This document shows positions 34,625-48,200 of a stretch of 64,000 nucleotides of DNA, one piece after another. The DNA comes from Hydractinia symbiolongicarpus. Lineage: Eukaryota > Cnidaria > Hydrozoa > Anthoathecata > Hydractiniidae. The first letter of the stretch is position 1. Each line of letters opens with the position of its first letter. The notes under the pieces are model-generated. The model saw nothing but the letters and a program-made list of their open reading frames with translations, was not told where the DNA came from and ran no database searches. The position numbers and the translations under genes are program-made. Location: positions 2,854,001 to 2,918,000 of the forward strand of contig NC_079882.1 in the NCBI RefSeq assembly GCF_029227915.1. Direction: 5' to 3'.

Positions 34625-34999
34625 AAAAATAATTGCTTCGTGTTAAAAACAAAAGTATAGCAAGAAACATTGTTTAAAAACAATACTCTGCGAGAGAAAA
34701 AATTTAACGCAAAGGCCATTGAATTTTTGTTTTTTTTAACAACGAAAATAATTATAGTAACGCGATTTTAATCTCGATATATTCAAAAAAACACAGGCTC
34801 CTTTAAAAAACAACAAATCCAATGATCTAAATATTAAAAAAAAACCTAATGCTACTTTTAAAACTTTTAGTAAAATTTCTTTATCGTCGAAACATATTTT
34901 TTAACATGCAAAACTTTTGAAAGTTCTTTTTTATAAAAAGGAACGTTTAATAACACAAACGGAAAAACCCTACGTTCCGGATAAGATTTCGAAAACAAA

Positions 35000-35320
35000 T
35001 TAAATTTTAATACAGTAGAAAGAGTTTAAAATCATAACTGTCAACGCACATAAAAGGTAAAAAGTCTCGTTATGGAAAAATTTTGTTCTGGTGAGATGAG
35101 AATAAAAAGATACAAAGTTAAAAAAACAACTTTTTTTTCTAAAAAATAAATCTTGGAAAAAGAGTAAGTGCAAATCAGTGAAGTTACAACTTGGGTGAAC
35201 CCAAAGTTTACAAAAATCACAAAAAATACAGTTAGAATTTGCCCTAATCAATTCACTGCATATACCACAAAAAAACTTACTAATTCTTAGTTTGCGCGTT
35301 TGAGAGGGAAGCCAAAGAAC
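35000..35320 (-). pseudogene. PHD-finger-like fragment of a retroelement or host gene
   Basis: The minus-strand frame reads FFCGICSELIRANSNCIFCD, then FCKLWVHPSCNFTDLHLLF. The spacing CxxC-(12)-CxxC-(4)-H-x-x-C is that of the first part of a PHD finger. The final cysteine pair is not seen and the frame decays into A/T-rich sequence. Fingers of this kind precede the endonuclease in some non-LTR retrotransposons, but no endonuclease or RT follows here. Confidence 0.4.
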
Positions 35321-36469
35321 TCACATAAATTACTGCATGAGCATCAGACTAATTTTAGCACATCTTCGCCGCCATATTAGAAATCAATTATAGATCGTAC
35401 TAACAAAAAATTTTCCTAGTTGGTAATTATACTAAAAATATTAGTAAGCGTGGAGAATCGAAAAAATTTATTCGGCATCAGCGTTAAAGTTGAAAGTTGG
35501 AAATAGGCCAGAAAGTTTATCAAAGTGATCTATCTTAATTTTCTGATCATTTTATCTGATCTTAATTTTCTTTTCATTTTAAAATGCGATTTAAGAAAAC
35601 ATTTCTATCGCCGCTTTTCGTTCTTTAAAATCAAAGGAAGATAAATTCATGACAAAATAGATCATGTGTGTCAAAGGCTCCACTAGTCTTAATACTATTG
35701 TATTGGTTACTGAAAGATAACAACAGAATTAACACAAATTGCAATATCAACAATGTGGTTGCTGATACATGCCATCAAAGAAAACATGATTGATAAGGGA
35801 GAGCAGGTGTAGCTGTATTTTTTTTAGGTTTTTCAATTATTTATCTCCGTACTCTTAAAACTGTTACCTGGTGCACTCTTCCCGGTTTTGTAAAAAATTA
35901 TGAAAAAAACCCTGGCCTTACATTTTTATAAGTGGCAGGGTGCATGGTGAACATTAATTATCATTATTATGATTTATTTTTGTTGTTTGTTTTGCCCTTG
36001 ATTTATTGATTTCCAAAAGCATTTTAGCAAGCTCTGCTTTAGTGCTCATAAAGGGCATGGCTGTCTGTTTACCTGCGACCTAACATGTTTATTTTGTGAT
36101 GGGCTGCTTCTTGGCTGAAAATTGGTGATCAAGTAAATTATATGGCAACTAGAAAAAACAAGAAAAAACTTAAGAAATTAAAGATGTATATACCATTATT
36201 CCCAATTCTAATAACCTCCTGGACTTTGGATAAAAAAATGTGTATGTAATTTTATTTAAAAATCGTTTCCAAATGGTTTAACGTCTATTTTTTGATTGTT
36301 TCATAAAATCAAAATTTATTTTGTTTTAATACTTTGTATAATTTTCAGTTCAATCGTTTTAAAATCTATTCAAATTAATACATGTTTATAATTATCAAAC
36401 TCCGTAAATATCTGCGTTATTCGTCACAAAACTAGTAAAACGAGATAGTAGAAAGTGTATTGTAAAGGG

Positions 36470-36900
36470 ATAAAATCATCAAAAAAGGATTATGGAAGCA
36501 AAAACATTCTCGTGGATTGCTTAAGAATCATCAAAAGGGGATCATAGTAAGAGAAAACATCGCTCAAATCATTTAAAACTCTATAAAATGGAATCGTAGA
36601 AAACGGGATTGCAGAAGGATAAAAAATTGCTGTAGATCATTTAGAAACCCAGTGAAACAGGATTGTAGAAAGCAAAAACATTTGCAAAGATTGTTTAAAA
36701 ATCATCAAAACAGGAAGTTAGAAACATCTCTGTAGACTGTTTGAAAAACATCAAAATTGCATTGTAGAAAGCAAAATGTCATCATAATTTGTATAAGAAC
36801 CATCAAAATGGGATCGCAGAAAATAAAAATATTGTTGTGTTTGTTTTATAAGCATCCAAATAAGATTGTATACAAAGCCAAATTGTCATTGGGGATCATA
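36470..36900. repeat. Degenerate ~55-bp tandem repeat
   Basis: Seven to eight imperfect units around the words GGATTGTAGAAAGCAAAAAC, ATTGTTTAAAAATCATCAAA. Copies have diverged by many substitutions and small indels. Confidence 0.7.
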
Positions 36901-39195
36901 CAAAGTTTTGAAACTATACACAATTTTGCCAGTTCATTCAAATAAATTAAACCTGTGTAATTTTTGTAAAATCTGTCAAAGTGAGAAAGGAATGTCTAAA
37001 AATAGTTTCGCATATTAAATTTATTTGTAATTGTTTTTCAATTGTGGCGTGAGTATACAAAAAAGGTGTGATACTTTAAAATGCTTTTAATTCACCAAAA
37101 CGTTATTTTGATATATTAATGTATATATTTTTAGAAAGCCCATACGATTACCTATATAATGGTATAAAAATTATTAAGAAAAAATAAAATTTGAAGGTTT
37201 AATAGACACGGAAAAAAATGACCCCTCTCCTACAAATGCCATCTCTTCTACAAAACTACTAATTTCTCAAGTTTGCTGTTTGCTTTTTTGTGGTCAAAGG
37301 ACATTGATCTAAAAACGTTTTTTAAATTTTTCTTAATGTTTTTTACTTTTGGAGTTATTTAGTATTAAAAATTTTTTCCACAATTTTTAACCTCTAATTG
37401 TCAGAAAACTCATCATAACTCGCGTTCTACTCATTCTCAAGAAAAGAAAAAAAAAGGGTTTTTAGATCAAACATTCATCTCCACGCTAAGCGTGCTCTCC
37501 ACCCCACATCCTTTATAGTTTTGTAAAAGAGATTTAAAACGTAAGTGATACTCTTTTAAAAACTAAACACTGTGAAAAAGAGCTTTTAAGTTTCTTACAG
37601 AAATCTTATACTTCTGCATAATAATTGATCACTATGGTAATGACTATTTGTTAACAGGTTTTTTTAACATCTTCTGTTTATGCTGCACCTGTTTGCTCAC
37701 TTCAGTTGAGTATGGGTAAAACAAAAACAAACTCTAGAAACAAAAATTTTTTCGACTAGTGCTAGCTTGGCGATGGGCAGTAGAAACCTTTTACTTTAAT
37801 CTTCTTTTGGCTGGCAAGTCAAATATTTTTGTTTTGGATTTTCTTCTTTTTTTCATGATATAACAGCTTTATGACGATAGGACATTTTTATTCGCTGTTA
37901 ACTTTGGTTTTGCCATGTTTTTCAAAGTAAATTATATTCACCTTCGTAAGACAAAAAAGAAAAAGAAAATATCCTTATGGGAAATAGGAGAAAAACTTCA
38001 AAAGAATCTTTTAACTACATACGAAAATCATTTTCCTCTTTGAGTCAGCTATCATTTATAACCTTGAACATAATTGAGTTGTAAAAATTAATACCCAAGA
38101 TGATTACATGTGAACAAATATTTGATCTTTATTGCATAACAAAAAAGTAATTTATAAAAAAAAAATTTTTTTGGGATAATAAGCTATCATAGACATTATC
38201 AAATACATTTTTTAAAAAATATTTTTGCACCATTTTAAAGCCCAGATCTTTTTCTATCTAATCACTGAAAAAATTTTTTTTAAAAAAAAACAACATTTTT
38301 TTCGTATACTCATGCCTTAAGGAAAACATTTACAAACATTTTTTTGTCCAGATTTGTTTTAAAATACTTTCAAAATCGTTTCCCAAACTATTTTTTCAGC
38401 TAAAAGAATTATGTTATGTTAAATGAAAAAAGAAAATTACATAACTTTTAGAATAAGAAGGCTCAAAATAAAATAATAAATAAAAAAACCGCTCATGTCA
38501 TCAAGTTTTTCCATATGCTTACGGATAACTATCAACCAACTGCGGCTTAAACAGCTGTTTTGTTTAAAAAAAAAACATTTAAGGCCATAATGTCAGACAA
38601 ATGAAAACATTAACTAGTGTTTTTCTGATATTTACTATTATATGTTTAAAATATTTTTTTAGTTTTTAAAAAAAGTAACAATTTGTAATACCATGTATAA
38701 AAATAGTTTTTTTTACAAGTTTTAAAAAATGTTTCGTGCTTCAAATCAGTGCAAAATAAAAATTTAATTGGCTAGTACAGTTAGACACCAAAACTTTGTT
38801 GTGAAATGTATGTCGGAGATAAACAGCAGCTTGTGATTAGAAAATCACAAAACACTGATTAGGGCAACTTTTGAAGACTATTTGAATAGATATCCTGCAG
38901 AATTTTAAATGTAGAAACTATATGTTATCATCAATTGTATGTATTACGAAGAACCTGGTAATGGTTTCAGTACTTTACTTAATGCTATTTTCCTACTAAA
39001 TATTTTTATATTTTTAGTGTGATGAAAATAAATAATGGAATGAATATATTTGAATATTATGTAAAAAGCAGAATTGAAATTAAAAATTTTAAAGAGCAGA
39101 TTTTTGTGCTGCATCGTGTGCACTTGTAAAAGAACTATATCACAAGTTCAAAACTATCGAATTGACATTAACATATACAAAGTGAAAGTGTAGTC

Positions 39196-39278
39196 ATGTC
39201 TGTGACTTTAGATAGTGTTTCATTGTCCAGCTTTTCAAGCACTAACAAGTCATTAGAAAATGATTCTGCCAAGGAGAG
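39196..39278 (+). CDS. bHLH-PAS exon 1 (start codon)
   Basis: ATG after an A-rich leader, 27 codons ending [10 protein letters not shown], donor AG|GTAAAT. The split codon AG+A gives arginine when joined to exon 2 at 55770. The assignment rests on phase, composition and splice site only. Confidence 0.6.
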
Positions 39279-42200
39279 GTAAATGAAGTTGAATTTCTGT
39301 TAGCTATGAGTTTAAAGCTGTTGTAATATGTTTTTCCTAATGTAAGAATAATATTTTGTATTTCCAATTTGTTTTTGTCACCTTGGTGCATACACAACTT
39401 TACAGCCTTAAAATTACCATGACAGTGTAACAGCAAATTTTACTGTGGTCATAGATCCAGTCCTAAAATACAGATTATGGCATAAATTAAATAACATAAA
39501 GTCAAATACTAGTAAATGATAGCAAGCAATTTTAGTTTTACGAACAGCAGAAACTTCTCCCTTGCATAACTGCAAAGGCCAAATAGTACATACCAAATAC
39601 GGTTACTATAATGTGTTTTATTGAATCATTTAGATCAAAATACGGTTTGCACACATCAGAAAAATAATTAACTGCACCTTTAAATCTTGTGGAAGTTAAG
39701 GACTGAAACATAGTGCATGGTTTATAAAAACTCTAGAAGCTTAAAAAATGATTTAGAACAAAGTTTTTACACGGGTAAATTCCTAGCTATAACTTCTGAT
39801 TTTTTTATACTTCGGAAACCCAGTTATTTAACAAGATTTTATTCCAAATAAGCCTGAATATTTAAAGTCAAGGAATAGTGTTGCGTAAAACTCAGCTCTT
39901 CAAGGGAACCCAAGGTATAAAATGTGGTTGTAGCTCTAAAATATAAGCCCAACATCATTTTATACCTCGGGTTCCCTTTCACTTAGTGGAAGTTGAACAT
40001 TGCCTTAAAAATTCTGTTCCGTAATGAGAAATTTTAGGTATGCAAGTCTGAAAGGTCAGAAGGAAATAAAAATTGACTGAACGCATTGAAAAAAGAATAC
40101 TTTATAAGAGAATAAGCTTCGAAAAATCTATCCCTAATAGTAGCTATAGGTATGGGGGCTCTAGCACAGTTTTAGTACTAAAACTTTGCTAAAACACTCC
40201 ATACCTATGACTACTTGTACACCTTTTGCCTTTGCCTTATGAAACCACATGAAAAACTGTGCTCATGCCCCCATTATAAGTTGCAGGGTTAATAATCCTC
40301 AAACATGGAAAGGAATGGGGAATGGGAATCCATATTTAGGGTTTACTATGCAGCACATACTGTCAGAGAGCTATATTTTATCATTTAGGAGGGTCTACAA
40401 GTGTATGTTTATAGTGTTGCCAATGCCTGGGAATTGTATATTTTTTAAGGCTGGGTAAATACATTGGATTATTTTGATGTATCTACAATATAGGAAATAG
40501 AAAAAGTTAACATATGTAAATTTTTTATGGGACGCGTTTCGTGACCCCGAGATTTGATGTCATTTAGTGTCCACAATATAAGGAATAGAAAAAGTTAACA
40601 TACTTTGTAATGTCCGGTTATACCATTATCATGGATATATCTCAAAACAACTAAGTGATATTTTGTTAATCTCATAACATCCCAATATATGTTTTTCACT
40701 TCTAATGGTTCTCATTTTATGTATCATATGTTTATTTTCAAATAATGTTTTCCTAAAATCTTCATGTTTTATTGTAATCTTAATAAAGTTTTTCTTAACA
40801 CCCTTCGCTGTTTTTCCTGATTTACCATTATCTTTAATATAGCTGTACATTTTGGATTTCAATCCCACAAATTCAAGTATTGGTACACCTGCTGCCTCAT
40901 CTTTCATTTTCCCAATAATTTTTTTATTTTCTGTATTATAAAATTGTGATGATTCTTGGTAGTGACTATTGTCAAATTTACCCCTTTGACCCCAGAAATA
41001 TGCATCATCGGTTGTAGTTTCATATGTTAAGGAATCTGTATCTGTGAATAATAGTTTAGCATCATTTTTATACTTCCGCTTGATATAATTATAGTGAAAA
41101 TTATTCATTAATGTTTTGGATAAATCTAGAATCCACATTCCAAAGTATGCAGGTCTGTTTAATGTTAATGTTTCCTTGATTTTGTGAACAGCAACAAGAT
41201 TTTCGTTGAATATTTTTGGTGATTCGAATGTTGGTTTTGATGTTAATTTCATTAGTTTTTTCTTATTGGTTACAAGTTTCGACATTTACACGTTTTCTAA
41301 TATTTTCCATTGTTTTTCCAAACACACTGTTAGGCGACTCCAATTTAATTAGTTGCTGTGCGAGCGAAGTCGATAGTAGCTTACGGTCGGTGGGCAAAAT
41401 AAAAATAATTTTATCAAGAATGTATGGTTGGAACAACGAAAAAAATAATAAAAATAACAACGGAGCAGGGTGTTACGACAACCGTTTTTTTCTATGTATT
41501 TTTACATAACACACACAGTTTATATTTTTTAGTTGTAAGAAAATATAATAATAATTTGTCTCACTAAAAAATATGTAACTAGTTCTCAAGGTGAAAAGAT
41601 AAAAATACTCCCGTGCTCAAAAACTTGTTTTTAAAAGTTATGTAGCAATAATTTTTCTTGTGTTGTTTTCAAAGTTATACAGCAAGAATTATTCTTGTGC
41701 TGTTTTGAAAGTTGTACAGAATATACTTGTATTGTTTTGAAAGTCTTACAGGAGGTTTTACTTGCGCTGTTTCGAAACTTATACAGCAAGTTATTCTTCT
41801 CCTACTTAAAATAATAAAACAAACAATTTTAGTGTTCTTTTAATATTTTTTGTGCAGTTTTACAGGAAATCTAAATTTAAGTGCAAATTCTTCTTCGGAC
41901 TATGGTTGTTTAGTTGAGAATATTTAAAGTCTTTCGCAGCGTTAAAATCATTTTTCATAAAATTTATAACGGAAGAGGGTGTTATGACAAGTGTATTCTA
42001 TCTTGTTTTAATTATTTTTCCTAAAGGTATCTACTGTTTAGCTTTCGATATTCTAAATCAACTTCAAATATTAACCCTTTTTTACTATATGTCTCATATT
42101 TGGCTAGATTACATTTTTTTATCTCTCATCTTCTCATCCGGATTATAATCATCAGTATAGTATATATCTGTTTGAAGTATATGATACACCACCTCTTAGA

Positions 42201-45200
42201 CCCTTTTCAATGAACAGAAACAAGTCAACATCTGTCATCAATTCTAATTCCACATCAGTCATTTTCAACATCCCATGATAATCCTGGTGATGTGTAATAA
42301 TGTGCTGGATATACTTTATAATATTCTAAACATTACTTCTGAAGTTTTCAAAAACATTGGCTAATAATAGCACACCGGATTTTAGATATAAATCATGGTA
42401 TTCATCCATTGTTTTCAATTCAAATTTCTTCCATACCCTTTTAGCATGTTTGTAATCATCATCTGTGATAAGCTTCTTTATTAGGATTTATTAGGATTTG
42501 GTTCACACATTTGGATTTTGTCTGTGGTGGCTTCAAAATCTGCATATATTACAAATGGTACATCTAGTTGTTTATGGAAAATTTGGAATTGTAAAATTTT
42601 ATCATCCTCACTTCGCATATTTATGGCTTGTTTACCATTTATAGTAATACAATTTTCCATATGATTTTCTAATATTCTTTCACTAGAAAAACATTGTAAC
42701 CAGTATAGACAGAAATGTTTCCTTTCCCTATGTTTCGTTTTGCTGTACATAAAACTATTGAAATCACTTATTAGGACATAGTGACTTTCATCATCTTTTG
42801 TTATTAATAGTAAATTCATAAAGTCAACTGGAAATTTAATACCCTCATAGTTCAGTTTATCAAGAAATTTTCGGTCCGATTTTTTTATTCTTTGTGGATT
42901 TTTATCCTGTTTATTTAAATGTCTAATATGGCGCCACATGAAACATTTCTCATCTATATTCCGCATATTTATTAATTTTTTGGACCATACCTTAATTTCG
43001 TTGGTAATTCTATATAACTTGATCCTTTTAATGGATTAGAATATGGTAAATTTATATAGTTCGAATTAACCGAATCAACAACCCATCCAGATCCTTCAGA
43101 TATCCACTGGTTAATTTTATTTATAATTTCTTGTGATGATAGGTTGATGGCATACTGGATATCATTTTCATTTGTGACAGTTTGTGGCCTAGATTGGAAA
43201 TATGCTGATTTGTAAACCATCTGAATCCATTTGTTTTTCAAACGATACTTTTAATGTTTCCTTATATTTATATCCCTTTAATTTAAATAATTCACTTTTA
43301 GCAACTTTTGATATATCATTTCTGGTATATTCAAATTGCTTCATGGGATCACTATTACTTTTAATTCTAACTTAAATGATTTGGTTGCATCCTTGAATGC
43401 ACTATTAAGTTTAATTATTGGTCGGGGTTTGGGCTTGGGTGCAGAGGTTGGTTTCCTGGGAGCTGGGACGGGTTTAAGTGTTTTATATTTATTTTCAATA
43501 TCCTGGTCATCTATTGGAGTGGGCTCAAAAGTTAGAATTGGGTTTGGTCTTGGTGCTGGGATGTCTAAGTTTTTTATATGCTGGACCATTTATTTTGATC
43601 CATCTATTAGTCTTGGAGCTTCTGATGTAGCCAGGCCTAACATCAATGGTATTATAACCACGTATTATATTAATTAGCTCAGTCTTGCTTGGTTTTTTGA
43701 GATCACTCTCACTCATTATATCATTAGGTTTGGGAATTATTTTATGATACTATATATTGGTATTTCTTTAAGTGTTTTTTCTTAAATCCCCCATTTATAA
43801 ATGATAGTATAATATAGTATAGTATAGTATATCCATATTACCATTTTATAATAACAAATATTGATGTTGATTTTAAACATTCCATTATAATAAAGTGATA
43901 TCTCTTTTTTACCTCATTTTTAAATAACTGAAATATTGTGTATTATCCAGATTCCATACTGTCCGAAAAAAGAAAGTCAGATCAGAAAAGTTGTCGATAA
44001 CATTAAACACTTTACGGAAGATAAAACCGAAATCACGTATACTTGGAAAACGTCAAAGATTAGATCATTGTTCCCACTTAAAGATAAAGTTTCACACAAA
44101 AGCAACATTATTTATTAAGGCGAATGTTCATGTAGTGAATCTGATATAGGCGAAACCAAGAGAAACGCGACTAAAAGATGGAACGAACACAAATCTAACA
44201 AAGGAAAATCTGAACCATCTAAGCATCTTGTGGTATATCCAGATCAGGAATTTACTTGGCGTATTCTCACAAAAGCAAATAACAACACGAGAAAACGCAA
44301 GATATTAAAAGCGTATTATATAACAATAGAAAAACCATCTCTTAACGTCCAGACCGATATTAAAAGCCTTATTCTATTTAGAAACGACATAACATGATTT
44401 CTTTCATCATGTTACGCGTACACAGATTTATTCGTGTTGTTCCAGTTTTATTGCTTTTATTGCCTTTATTCTTTAGTCATATGTCTCGTCTTCTCATTTT
44501 GCGGGGTTCTTTGTCTTTTGTTTCTTACGTCATTCTAGTCTCTTTTGTTTCATAAGTTGTTTATTCTCATTCACACGTTCCTTTAGGGTAATAATTTTAT
44601 AGCCTTTTAATTGACCAATTAATTTTTTACTGTAGATATGTATATAAGCTAGTTGATTTGAAATAATCTTTTACTTGATAACTTTGATTACGAAAAGCTT
44701 CGTGAAAATAAATTGTTTTTTAAGGAAGTGTTTTATTGCTTATTGAAATATGATACTTTATTTACTTAAGTATTTTATGAATGTGTTTCAGATGACTGTC
44801 TAAATGTTTCTTGTGATTTAAATGTTCCATAACAATATTCGCATTTGATTCTCACTTCATAGAAATATTTAATGATCTCTGTTATAATTTCATCATAGTC
44901 ATTGCTTACCAGTATCTTGTATCCATTTAATTTATATTTCTGTAACATAACTCTCTGATTATCAGTTAATTGGCCATTTCCCCTTGGTGTTTTAAACTCA
45001 ATTGCAAATCCTGGATATATCTTGTGAAAATTTTGTATTACCATATCTGGTGCACCCGTCTGATATCCCATATTGTATGATCTTATTCTCATGTTACTAT
45101 TTATTTGGTTTTCACCCAATGATACGGACATAATTGTATCCGGATAATGGTTTCTAATATAATTGACAACTTAGAGCATATTCTGATTCTATTGTGTATG

Positions 45201-48200
45201 TCAACATTTCGAATTTCTTTTTCTCATACTTTCCAGTTTTCCTTATTGATGGTATAACTATCGCTGTAACCCATCTTTTGAATTCTTTTGCTTTCTCCAT
45301 CTTTGATCCTAAAATAAGGCTATATAATTCTGATTCATTTACATACACCATATGTCCATTTTTTAGGGGTTGCGTTTTGTGACCCCAAGATTTTAGCCCC
45401 GTTTTCAAAACGCCCCAAGATTTTAGGTCATTTAGTGTCGTTTTATCTTCTGGCTCAACATGATCTAAAATAACCTGGCGAGTATTTTTATATTCAAATA
45501 TATTGGCAATTGTTTTGGCCTTGAATCAAACAGTGTCATTAACTTTAATAACATTTAATTTCACATCTTCATAAATAAATATATCTCCCATAATAATAAT
45601 TACTAATAATGTTATTTTCTTAAGTATAATCTTTCAAATACCATCAATCGGTTTATTGTATCTAATTAAAAATATGTAACATCTGCATTCACTGCATAAT
45701 GCCCAATAGATAAAGTTTCCACCGATTATTCTATAATACGGTTTTACATCATTAGATAGCCTATAACATTGATTACAATAACTGTAAATTTAATAGTCTT
45801 CCATATAACTATAGATTATTATTTCTTTCTTTTTTCATACCAATAAATACCACCACCAACCATAGTCATATTAGCAACAATAAATCCTAATTCCCTACAT
45901 TTCTGTGATTCTGATGGTTTATAGAAGTCTGATAATTTAGGTTCAGGTGGTAGTTCTGGTATTTTGGCACCAGTAAGCACATAATATCTTTTCATCGCAA
46001 GTCCTAAGTCATAAAACCTTTTTTCTAATAAGTTTTCCTTTCTTATTTCATTATTTGTGTAATCAATTCGTTTTCTCTTTTTTTAGCCCATGCTATTTGA
46101 GCCTTTTGCATTGTTTTCAATTGCTAGGTTGTGTCTTTTTCTCTCTTCATCACTTCCCCTTAGTGCACTTAAAAAGAAATTACTACCCGAGAAAGCAAGA
46201 GAATTCACAATAGCACCAATTCCCATCATTGCTAAGCTAGCCATCTTATATATTATCAGGAATTATTTTTTGCTTCACTAGATAGTCCTTAGTCATATCA
46301 GCAGCAGCAACAACAACTACCAATTTAAAAGTATCCTCTATATCAAATTAACTAAGAGAGGGTGGTGTCATTTTAAACAGTGATTTTCCTAGCATAATGT
46401 ATCCAACAGCTAGTCCAGAAACGACAGCTGTATCACGTACAGGCTTTCTTTTATATTTTTTTAGTGTAATCCGTAGTACTCATTATATATTATGGTATAG
46501 AAAAAGTTATTCCATACTAAAGATATCTTGACTAGGTTTTTTGATACCTACCTTTGGCTTTTCTGGTTCTTCAATTGACTGTGGTTTGTGTTGTAATACT
46601 GGTATTTTCTTTTTTATTTGGCTATACGCAATATATCCACCTATTAACAATATGCCTGCATCAACAACCACATACTGGTAATTATTTGTTTTGTTTTGTT
46701 TTTCAGCATGGTGTTCTTCTTGCTTAGTTATACTGTCATTGAGTCTTTTTAGTTCTTCTTTTTTATGACGATTAATGTTCAACAAGCTTTTTACCCTGTT
46801 CAACTCTTAGGGGGTTCTCCTGTTTTGTTACTTTCTGATCCTCCACTACTGTTGCTACTGCTGTTGTTGGTTCCACTATTTGCTGCTCTTCTATTATTAC
46901 TACTATTAGTGCTAGAATTTTTCACATAATGTCTACCTGTAATCATGGCTACACTAACTGGTGCTAGTGTTGCACCAAATCGATAGTACATATCACAAGT
47001 GAATCTCTGTAAAGCGGTATTAAGAAATGGATCATTCTCTAGATCATCATTTAGTTCTTTTTTTTTTTCCATACCTAAAGCCCCACATGCTATAATAGAA
47101 ATATAAACCATTTAATGATTTTCCTAATGATTTAGTCATCTGACCACTTAATTTACCCTGTTCAACTCTTAGGGGGTTCTCCTGTTTTGTTACTTTCTGC
47201 TCCCCCACTACTGTTGCTACTGCTGTTGTTGGTTCCACTATTTGCTGCTCTTCTATTATTACTACTATTAGTGCTAGAATTTTTCACATAATGTCTACCT
47301 GTAATCATGGCTACACTAACTGGTGCTAGTGTTGCACCAAATCGATAGTACATATCACAAGTGAATCTCTGTAAAGCGGTATTAAGAAATGGATCATTCT
47401 CTAGATCATCATTTAGTTCATTTTTATTTTCCATACCTAAAGCCCCACATGCTATAATAGAAATATGAACCATTTATTGATTTTCCTAATGATTTAGTCA
47501 TCTGACCACTTAATTTGCTCTCATATCTTGTTGACATATTATTGATCTCATCAGCATTCATCACCATTATTTGTTGTCCAGTGTATTCTTTACCTAGATG
47601 TTGTTTAGAATTGCCCGATGGATCCACTTCTTCCATTGGTCCTTCAATTAGTGGTTGTTCTATCTTTTTCTTTCTTCTAACATTTCTTTTAGGTTTTATT
47701 TCTTTGGCAATTCTTTTCTAAATTAATTAATTGATCAAGTATCTTAGAATCCATTACTATATTTATAAGATAGAAAATCTTACGCAACTTATAACATGGA
47801 TATATAATTGCAAAGATAATTGTTAATAACAAAATAAAATTAGCGTATTCAATCATTATATTATTAATTAACAGATTTATAACTAGCGTATAACTAGTGT
47901 ATCAACAAATTTTAGCAGGATTTTAACAAATAATAACTAGTTGTTTGGTAACACTTCAGTGTAAGTTTAGAATATGGTATATTTTGCAGGAGTGTTTTCA
48001 ATTTATCTCGTTCATTCTTATCTGGCACAACATCATCTTAAACAATCTTCAAAACTATCTCTATCTTTGGTGAAGAACAAGCAAAGCCATTTAACTTGTT
48101 CTCTAAAGTCTTTTGAAACCGAATTATACTTTTGTAGGGAGTGATTTCTATGTCTACCAGAGAATGTAAGTTCTGATAATGCATCACGTATTTTATTGAC

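Larger units (their letters stand above)
34625..39195. other. Gene-poor AT-rich DNA upstream of the bHLH-PAS gene
   Basis: Mostly low-complexity A/T sequence. Two features stand out and are listed separately: a PHD-like relic near 35000-35320 and a degenerate ~55-bp tandem repeat at 36470-36900. I see no other coding signal. Confidence 0.65.
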
